DNA of 13,921 nucleotides from Ichthyophonus hoferi. Lineage: Eukaryota; Opisthokonta; Ichthyosporea; Ichthyophonida; Ichthyophonidae. Both the position numbers and the translations under genes were made by a program. Position 1 is the stretch's first letter, and every line of letters starts with the position of its first letter. A model generated the notes under the pieces. That model saw only the letters and a program-made list of their open reading frames with translations. It did no database searches and was not told the DNA's origin. Shown here piece by piece: positions 1-9,600 of this stretch. The stretch is taken from contig NAOQ01000508.1 in NCBI GenBank assembly GCA_002751075.1, forward strand, positions 35,193 through 49,113, written 5' to 3'.

Positions 1-470
1 TCAGATGATAAATGGCTATTTCCCCTTTTTAGTGTTGATTGCTCATGAATGCAAGTAACATTGTAGCCTTTCTTACTGCGTAAGTTCTCTGAGCATGTTA
101 TTGTCTTGCCAAATCCCCTAAACACGTTTGTCGCGTCCAATCGCTAATCGATAGACTGAAGATCCAAGAGAAAAGAGAGTATAGTTTCCTTTATAGCTCA
201 CAGGGGTTATATAGAAAATTAGATTCCTAAAATGTTATAAAAACTGATCATTTCCCTTTTTCGGATTTTACTGTTTTTAATACCAGTGCATCTTCAACTT
301 TTTTCTGTGGGAGTTGGCTGTATGTGCGTTATTTTCCGTCCTATGACAAAAGACACGTTTGTCGCATCCAATCAATAATCAACAGGCTGGAGATCAAAGA
401 GCAATGAAAAAATATTTCCTTTATATTCCCTCCTTTCCATTGACTATTAATGAACCTATCGTAAACATTA
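1..470. repeat. Diverged direct repeat, period about 231 bp
   Basis: Bases 123-170 and 354-401 match at about 40 of 48 positions, both starting CACGTTTGTCGC and holding a CCAATC string. Weaker similarity extends left (TTTCCC-rich stretches at about 19 and 250) and right (TTTCCTTTATA at about 185 and 415). The simplest reading is an old tandem duplication whose first copy begins at or before the window edge. Confidence 0.75.
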
Positions 471-724
471 TCATTATAAAACAAACCAATAAAAACATGT
501 TTATAATTCTAAATAAACATCTACCCGGAATTTTAAATCTCAAAGATAAAATTATTTTAAAATTATTAATTAATTAGCATGATTTATGATGAGATAGCAT
601 GAAGTTTATAATGCACATCATAACACAGGCCAGTACATAAGATGGGAATTACGATCACATAACAAAATAAACAACACAAAAACATTCTTTACATTTTGTA
701 AAACTATACTCCTTTATATTTATT

Positions 725-734
725 TATATAAAAG
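725..734 (+). promoter_or_regulatory. TATA-like string before the CIAO3 start
   Basis: TATATAAAAG fits a TATA consensus, but it ends only 20 bases before the ATG. A start site at the usual 25-30 base distance would fall on or just beyond the ATG. Either the 5' UTR is almost absent or the match is a chance one in AT-rich DNA, which I think more likely. Confidence 0.25.
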
Positions 735-754
735 GTCTCTTTCTACTAATTAAG

Positions 755-862
755 ATGTCGCATTTTTCCGTAGGACTCCAGCTTACTGAGTTAGATGATT
801 TTATAACACCTTCACAAGAATGTGTCAAGCCTGTTAAGATAGACAGAAGAGCAGGTGCCAAG
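755..862 (+). CDS. CIAO3: CIAO3 exon 1 (N terminus, C23)
   Basis: Encodes residues 1-36, beginning [16 protein letters not shown] and matching the conserved animal CIAO3 N terminus (human MASPFSGALQLTDLDDF). It carries C23 in SQECVKP, the first ligand of the N-terminal 4Fe-4S cluster. It ends after AAG at a GTATGT donor, phase 0. Confidence 0.95.
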
Positions 863-2781
863 GTATGTTTAGGTTTTATTTAGGGACTCTTTCTTAGTTA
901 GTTCATCGACTAGTGGTATGTTAAGTAAGAGGCATGTTTTTTTTATTTCCTTGTCATGTTTTATTAGTTTTATGCACAAATATACGTATATAAATTATGT
1001 ACCTCTATCCCAAGAGGATACATTATGAGGGTGTACGAGTAAGGATTGTCTTCAGGAGGTATTGGAGTATGCCATTGATCTTGGTGCTGCAGCTGTGGTA
1101 TAGGGTGGATGGAGAGACTATTTGGGTTTGAAAAATGTGCAAGAACATTTATTTTCATACTTATTAACACCTACTGACTAATAATCATATGTACACACAT
1201 TATTCTTATATACACAAACAATACAATCATGCCGTTCATTCAAATACATACTTGAAATGAAACACAGAGGGCAATTATTCAGATCGACGATACAGATGGT
1301 TATCTGCAAGTAGGAATGGATGGAACTTCCAAGAAGTTGGAAAAGGTTGCTATTACTCTCAATGATTGCTTAGCTTGCAGGTATGTTTTTCACGACAAGG
1401 ATATAAATATTTGGAAAGTGGCTAGTCTAAAAACATGTTTAAATATACATAATATAAAAGAATATACTATATAAGTCAAGCCTGTATTTAGGAGAACCAT
1501 TTTAAAAAAGTATACAATAGATGCAGGAAATTTGAAAAAAGGATGAACAGGTATATTTTACAAAAGATATTGCAAGATAAATACTTTGCAGTTATATATA
1601 TATATATAAACACATGTTACATTACACCAGAAGGCACAAGAACATTTGTATTAATCTCTGTGAGATATACCAATGTATTATTATACATGTCAATATTTTA
1701 ATGTCTTTCGTTTTTGAAAAATCATATTTCTTTTCTACTTTTCTTTTTCGTTTTGCTTTCTCATCTTCCTTCCAAAGAGATATATATGTATAAATGTACT
1801 ATACATTGCAATAAACTTTATTCTGAATGGAGTATATTAGTACACAGCTAGAACATACATGAATATACAGCATTGTTCATTATACCAAATGCTACAATAG
1901 AACGTAGAGCTTCTACCTTAGTTACATACAGTCATTGACATAGTCATGTGCAGTCTCATCTAGATAATTATTTGCTATATGATAACACATATAACTATAT
2001 CTACGCCATCCGATAGGGATATACACTATTTATTGTACTATATAAAAATACGAATGTTCTAATTTCAGTTGTTTACACACACACATCTTTCCACTTTTAC
2101 CTTTTTCTCGATATCTCTTTTTGTTGTATACATACACAACACATACTATACCTATATTAGTGGTTGCATTACGTCAGCCGAGAGTGTTCTTATCAGTTCT
2201 CAGAGCCAATCAGAACTCTATAAGATCTTGGTAGAGAACGCACGATTGGAAGAGGTATAAAGCATGAGCCTGTGTATTTATGATTGTCCAAATAGGTGTA
2301 TATGTTTAGTTTATATCATATATTTTCATGGTTTATGTGTTGGTGTAGATATATATATGTTTACACAGTGTACTGGGATACAGGCACTTAAATGTATATA
2401 TATATGGTTTACTGTTATTATTATTAGGATTTTTATTATTATTATGATTTTCATTATTATTGATTTTTTTGTTATTATTATTGTTATTATTTTTGATTTT
2501 ATTATTATTATTATTATTATTAGTAATAGTAATAGTATAAGTTTCATTATTATCACATATTACTATATTTAGTTATATCATTCTTTTCTTGAATGGATCT
2601 CCACGTACATGCAGACACCTATATATATATATACATATATCTGGATCTTGGTATTACAACACTAATAAACGATGATCAGATCTATTAGTAATCTCCAATG
2701 ACATTCCAGATCTCATTTGTGATAGTTTAAAAACGAATTTACATTTATCAAGAAACAGATATCAGCGTAACTTTGCAAAGA

Positions 2782-2816
<35 letters not shown>

Positions 2817-5800
2817 TCTTTTTAAAATTAAAAGTCTATTAGTACCTGTGTAATGATTTATACAAGCTTTCTTTTAAGCATATCCTACCCGTCTTTGTTC
2901 CTCTTTTTAGTGGTCCTTAAATAATTTTATTATTAAAAAATGTTTTCTAAAAAGGTTTCATTTCAGACCTCTAGCCAATAGGGCTCAATGCACGTGACAC
3001 TGACACGTGGTCATTACACGTATAGGCAGGAGAGGCGTCTAAAAAGAAGGTGGTAGTAGTGTCTGTATCTCCCCAATCGCGAGCATCTATTGCAGCCAAA
3101 TATGGACTGACCAGTAAAGAGGTGAGTAGCTGTGGCTCATGCTCAGTTTTCCATCCCCCCTGGTTGGTAGCTATTGTTGAATGATATTATTCTCATTAAT
3201 AATAATTACCAGTATTCAGTTCATAATTGTTTTCTTGTCCTATATATGTACAGGCATATGTATAAATTTGATTGTGGTTTACTACTCAGTAAGCTTGTAT
3301 TTATGCTAAACCGTATGATCTTTCGTATGCGTGCTTATAAATATGTATACAGTTAGTATGATATTTTTATGTTGTAAAATAACAGGATACATAGGTTAGT
3401 ATATGCAATGCAATATCAGACTATATATTATTTTCTCATGTTAATACCAATTAGTAGGAAATTGGAACTATAAACAACGATGTAGGTAGAATAACTACTC
3501 ATATATGCCGACAGTGCTTACAAGTTTACGGTCATTAGTAAAGTTAATACTATATCTTTATTTTGTTTATACAAAAGTGAAGCGTGCTTCTATGGACATG
3601 TATATATGTTAGTATAATGGTTTGGTAGTGTACATACATTTATAGTAGTATGTCTGTATGTACGTATGATAGTATAGTAATATACATGCATTTAGGATAG
3701 CATGTGTATGTATGTATGCATGACGGTATGTAGAACAGTATGCTAATTTGTACATCTATGTATCAATCACCAAAATTGTGTAAATACGCTCGTGTATTTT
3801 TAATGGGTGTCTATTAGCTTATATATGTTCATTCATGTACACATAATGACCCAATCACCCCTTCCCAACTGGATTAAAGGTCCAATCACATTTCATGACA
3901 ATGCACAGTTTCATCATGTTCATGATTATTTATAGTCAGAAGAAAGTGTATTATAGGAGGGTTGTGATTGTACAGTAATCATTCAAGAGACTGAACCAAA
4001 TACTGCACTCTAATCTAAAATGCATTGACCATTGGATGTTTACACGTATATTCAAGCGACCAAGTAAAAGACCACATTAAAAGTTAAAATATACTGACCA
4101 TTGAGGGTATACATACACACGTACACACAAGAAACTAAGTAAAATACAGCACAAAATTTTAAAGTACACTAACCATTGGATATTTGTACGTATCTTCAAG
4201 CGACCAAGTAAAAGAGCACATTAGAAATTAAAATACACTAACCATTGGGTGTACACATGTCAGGTGGCCCATCGATTGACACAGTTTTTTAAAAATCTTG
4301 GTGTTACATACGTTCTTGATACAACGTTCTCCCGTAATATTTCCCTGCTTGAGTGCCAAAGAGAATTTATTGACAGATATAAAGTTAGTACATTAGTACT
4401 GAAACATACCTTTGCTTTACATCTCGTTATTATCTATCTCTTTCATTGTGGTTACCTATTCATCATTTTCGTTATACCTAACTATACGTTTCTGTCTATT
4501 TCTATACCATTTTATTTCCATCTATTTATCCTACTCATGTTTGCCGGGTTTAACGTGCATTTCTCATTACAAACGCAATATATATATTTACACTATTCTA
4601 CATATTCTTAATTGTTGGTTATTTAAATTTAATAATTCTCTCTTTCACGTATTTAGGTTCTTTCTTGATTAACATCCTAATTAATATCCTAATTCACATC
4701 CTAATTCGCATTCTAATTAACATCATAATTAACATCTTAATTGTCATCTTAATTAATATTCTAATTAACATCTTAATTAGCACAAGGTCCTTGATGCAAA
4801 TTGTGTTCTGTAATATACCTTATCTATTTCTATTGCAATAATTGCCGACTCAAATACAGCTATATTCTCAATTAGCCAATTAAATTATTTTAAATTATTT
4901 TAAATTATTTTACTATACATAAATTATTTTTAACTACAATTTGCCCCCACTCATCTATGTATAATGAACGAGAGCTGATTCCATTGGGTAATATTAATAT
5001 TTCATAGATCCAATCAGATAAGTTCATTTGTAATCAGAGGCTTCTTCCACCTATAGTATAGCGATTTTATATACTATCTCCATCAATTTGTTTTTTAAAT
5101 GATAGGTAAGCGGGCCATTATGCACTAGATGAAAATAAAATAAAATGATCCAATAATACCGATTTTTATAGATATTTTATTTTTAAACAATGTTATCGTA
5201 CCTAGCTACTCTTATATCTATTTTAGAAACACCAATCGTCAATGCTAATAGATAATGCATTAAAGTAAATCTAGTACTCCTATTGGTTTACAGAGACGAC
5301 AGAACGGTGGGGACCCTCAACTTCCATTGCCTATGCTGACGTCAGCATGTCCAGGTGAGTAATACCCATAATTTTATAATTTAATTTTCCAATCTGCATT
5401 CATTTCTTTATCTTTGTCCCCGTCTATTGGTCTTTATAAATAGCTCCTGCGCTCAGTTTCTAGTGTACCTTCTTGGTAATCATTTCCCTCTTCGTCTCTC
5501 TCTGGCCCTCTCCCGCCTCTATCCCGCCTGGCTGCATCGATTTTTCTATCTGTTTCTTTCATATTGTACGTTTTTACCCATACATATATACGTACATAAA
5601 ACGTACCCCTAACATAACATAAAATACACACAGGGTGGGTGTGCTATGCCGAGAAAACCCACGGGGAATACGTTCTACCCTATATCAGTGCTACTAAGTC
5701 ACCGCAACAGGTTATGGGAAGTATAGTTAAGGATTATCTATCAAGACAGCTGGGTAAAACGTATGTACTATACATCTATCTAATACATACCTTATCTAAT

Positions 5801-6655
5801 ACATACCTTATCTAATACATACCTTATATAATACATACCTTATATTATACATACCTTATCTAATACATATTATATGTCATATTGGAACCCAGAACACCTC
5901 AGTATTTAGTGCAGTTTTTTCTTTGCATTTCTGTTTTGTTCTTTTTTTCTTTGCATTTCTTCTTTCTCTAATAATTATGATATATTTAAAAAAGTTTAAA
6001 AGTAGGTTATAGTATGTTTTAAGTATATATAGGATATATGTAAGGATAGGCTATATGTTATGTTATGATAATCTTTTATTTTGTATGACCAGTACTTCCA
6101 AAAATTATGTTTTTGGTCTTTAGTTTTATTTTTATTTTTCATTTATAGTATTTCTTTTAAAATAGTTTACTTAATTATTTTGCATTATTAATTATCCTCT
6201 TTCATATTATCGGATGTTAAATGTTAATTGTACGTACAAGCGTTGTAGTGTTTTAAAAATTTGGGGACAGATATGTATACTCCATTTCTCTTTTGTCTTG
6301 CTCACATCCTATTTTGTATTTAAAATTTAAAAATCCATATGGTTGGTTAGGTAAAATAAACATATATATTTCATGATTACTGTCATCGGTTCTAGATTGT
6401 TTTTTAATTTGTAATTGATTGGGAGAAAGTCAGGTAGAAGGCGTAAGAAACAGATAACCAGGGTAACTGAACTAGCCAATGGCCATTGTCATATGTCTGA
6501 AAAATTAAAGCAAATACGTCACCCATAGTAACGCAGATATTTATCACGTGACTGTAATGCCATGCTATGATAAGAAACTGGAGGCATCTAGGTCCGATTT
6601 CTACAACGACTTGTACAGTACACGTGATGTTGATTGCGTCATCACTACATGTACG

Positions 6656-6689
<34 letters not shown>

Positions 6690-9600
6690 TACTTGTAGGA
6701 ATGTATTGTATGCGCGTATATAATTGCCCACTGGACCTTTGTTTTGTATTGTTTATGTATAACTTGTATATATATGCATTTGACCCGATTTGATCCGATT
6801 TGACCCGACTATCTTCGGCATACATGAGTCATCTCTACTATATTTATATGTTTTATATTAGTACATAATGCATTAATATATACCACATTACCATATTTTA
6901 TAATTTAAGTTTAGCCCATGATTGGCTACTGATAATGTTATACGTAGATGAGTGCTTTAGGAGCGAAGATTCTTAACTATTAGCAGGATCACGACCATGA
7001 CGTGTATGCACCATATTTACGTCACGATGAACGGCCATATGTTATTATATGTATGTAGTGTAGTATAGTATACAGTATAGTATAGTATGTATATGTTAGA
7101 GTTACTTACAGTATTTGATGTTGTTTTAGCCGAAGTTGACGCCATGTTCAAGGAGAAGGGGGTCGATTTTAAGGACTTAGCTGGCCAGCCATTGGATTCT
7201 GTGTAAGGGCCTCTTGTTGTTATACTGGTTGCTGACCTTATATTTTTATATTTTTTTAAATATAGATGGTGATTGGACATTTTTGAATGGGCTGAGAAGG
7301 GTGTACGGGCTAGAAGAGATATTACGTAATAATGTACATTGTGCTTACATTATATATATGTGATAGTATCGGAATGGTGATGACGTAAGAAGAAAGGGAG
7401 GAGGGTAAGGGATATGAAAGGTATTATGTAATAACGTGTATATACTAATGCATATTAGGCGGCATGGCAAGGTTCTTTAACAATGATAGGCAGTAGAGTT
7501 ATGTTGTAAACCTCTAATCCAAGCATAGTTTATTCTTATCTCACTTGGTTTTCAAATGTTGATCTGAATATTATGGTGGCAAAGGCTATGGTGTACGTTA
7601 TATGTTGCATTACTTATTCGGCTCTTTAACTATTACTTTTCATTGGATGATAATTTTAATCTCATTAACAATCTCGCATGCCATACAGCCTCAGTGTAGC
7701 GGAACCAGATAGAATGGTAGATAATGACGGTAAGTTAAACTCTGAACAGCCAATATAGTCCTTTTTAAAAAAAATTAAAATCATCCCATTAGATTTCTCC
7801 ACTATATATAGCGAGTCTTGTTGCGTCTGATGGTAGATTGTTTAATACAGTATATGGTAGAAACATCTATCTATTTATTTATTATTATGTGGATTAGATT
7901 AATATATATATATATGATATAGATCTATGTAACTTATTTGTTTCGGGATTGGTTCTCTCTTTTACACTTGCTTAATCTTCTATATTGATTCTAACGCGGA
8001 ACCTTTATTGGACAATAGTATTTTAGCACCTTATTACCAGTTTAACCGTCTTGGAATTCAAATGGCGTGTGGGTCTAGTGATAAAATTAAGGTAGTGGGT
8101 GCGGTGCCATCCAATCAATATTCCGATAGTATGGCAGCTATCCAACCCCAAGGGCTTCTAGTGGGGTTTTAGAAAGAAATTGGCAATGCGAAATTAAGAA
8201 ATTGGAAGTTGTCAGGGGTGTTTTGGGATTTTTTTAGGGGTTCCATCTATGTGCTGGTATCTGTGTGATGGCACAGCCAATGACATGAGGGAAATTATCC
8301 CTTTATGTATCCTAATTAGTTATCAGGTGATTGCCCAGGTTTTCTTGTAGGGCTCTATATTTCTAAGAATTGAAATTTACAAAGCTTATCCCTATCATAT
8401 ATGCATGCACTATTAAATACATACATACATACATAATACATACCTACATACATACATACATACATACCTACCTCCCTACCTACATACCTACATACATAAC
8501 TACTTACATACATACATACCTACCTACCTACCTACATACATACATACATACCTACATAAATACATACATACCTACCTACCTACCTACATACATACATACA
8601 TACATACCTACATACATACATACATGCAGATCTATACAACCATACCGGGGGAGGCTCAGGTGGGTATCTAGACCACACGTTCCGCTATGCAGCCAAGACA
8701 TTATTTGGAGTTGAGGTGAACGACATCGTCTACAAAGCTGGGAGAAATAAGGACTTTAACGAGGCCATATTGGAGGTATAGTTGAAAATGACGATGTATG
8801 GAAGCGAAGGGAGAGCTATGATTGGTAGAGTGGTGTGTGATTAATGATTATGATTGGCCGGGAGAGTGTGTGAGAGGAAATGTTGTAGGTTTCCTGTTAG
8901 TCAAGATAATACCCTGTGGTTATTTTGTATATATAACTATATATAACTTATAAAAAAAGTAGGTAGAGCTAGAGTACATGTATGGTTTGTTAAGGGGCTG
9001 GCTTGGTTCTACTGTGATATTATATTTTATTATAGGTTGTACAATTATGGGTTGTTGTAACCTGTGTATGCCCTATTTATGTATGTATTGACTCGGAGTT
9101 CCTTTAGGTATACAGTCTTAATATAGATATGTTGTTTTTGATACAGTAAGTAATGGATACTACATATGCATACTCATACATACACACACCTACACATACA
9201 TACGCATACACATACATATACATAGACAAATGTACATACACATACATACACAACATACACATACACATACACTTCACTATCCATACATACGTAGATAAAA
9301 ATACACTGTGACAATTGTATATCATTGGACTTTCACCGCTATGCAGCAAGTACTATATTAATATATTAATGTTTTCATATAGGTGGATGGAAAGGTTGTG
9401 TTACGCTTTGCATCAGCCTATGGTTTCCGTAATATTCAGAATTTAGTCCAGAAAATCAAGCGAAGCAAGAGTCCATACGACTTCGTTGAAGTCATGGCCT
9501 GTCCGTCAGGTATGTAAATTAGGGGGATCTGATGTGTAAATTAAGGGAATTGGGTATGTAAATTAAGGGGAATCATTAATTAATTAGCCAATGGTATTCC

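Larger units (their letters stand above)
1..754 (+). other. 5' flank of CIAO3
   Basis: No gene is seen here on either strand; the one short open frame (359-577) looks like chance. It holds two copies of a diverged duplicated segment (separate entry), CCAAT strings at about 138 and 369 within those copies, and an AT-rich stretch running into the start codon. The promoter and 5' UTR must lie here, but their limits cannot be read. Confidence 0.6.
2255..3034 (+). other. CIAO3: CIAO3 intron 3 (ends 3025 or 3034)
   Basis: A GT-AG intron, phase 0, ending at 3025 on my preferred reading or 3034 on the alternative. It holds an imperfect ATT trinucleotide tract, a TA run, and two CACGTG hexamers at 2991-2996 and 3004-3009. 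The acceptor region has a poor pyrimidine tract, since the last 60 bases are purine-mixed. Confidence 0.85.
3122..4263 (+). other. CIAO3: CIAO3 intron 4
   Basis: The longest intron, 1142 bases, GT-AG, phase 0. It holds a tandem repeat of about 52 bp in the middle and one of about 69-75 bp that runs up to the 3' splice site. The first 450 bases show nothing beyond AT-rich sequence. Confidence 0.9.
4384..5293 (+). other. CIAO3: CIAO3 intron 5
   Basis: A 910-base GT-AG intron, phase 0. It holds a 12-bp minisatellite and a 10-bp triplicate. The open frame running on from exon 5 to about 4611 is hydrophobic and has no family match. Confidence 0.9.
6651..7129 (+). other. CIAO3: CIAO3 intron 8
   Basis: A 479-base GT-AG intron, phase 1. 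It begins inside an ATGT microsatellite and also holds a 10-bp triplicate and TAGTA-type repeats at about 7048-7090 before the acceptor. Confidence 0.9.

Noticed and set aside
740-754. Trans-splice or 5' UTR acceptor just before the ATG (pyrimidines, CTACTAAT, AAG)
   Set aside because: The branch-like string is too close to the AG, and nothing else supports trans-splicing.
2264-2572. Open frames on both strands rich in Ile, over intron 3
   Set aside because: They are translations of the ATT microsatellite.
4384-4672. Continuation of exon 5 frame and an overlapping hydrophobic frame
   Set aside because: Family similarity stops at Lys before the GTTAGT donor, and the rest is T-rich intron read as hydrophobic residues.
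5337-5344. Perfect CRE palindrome TGACGTCA
   Set aside because: It lies within codons for the conserved TSACP motif, so it is explained by coding sequence.
5427-5631. Opposing open frames in intron 6
   Set aside because: They come from the pyrimidine-rich tract and show no protein family features.
6601-6825. Minus-strand open frame opposite exon 8
   Set aside because: It mixes the complement of exon 8 with the ATGT microsatellite; the plus frame is clearly CIAO3.
7017-7280. Minus-strand open frame opposite exon 9
   Set aside because: It overlaps exon 9 antisense and has no family match.
8370-8714. 114-codon frame of His-Thr-Tyr-Ile repeats
   Set aside because: It is a translation of the CATA/CCTA microsatellite and enters exon 11 in the wrong frame.
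9104-9349. Minus-strand Met-Tyr-Val-Cys-rich frame
   Set aside because: It is a translation of the CATACA repeat in intron 11.
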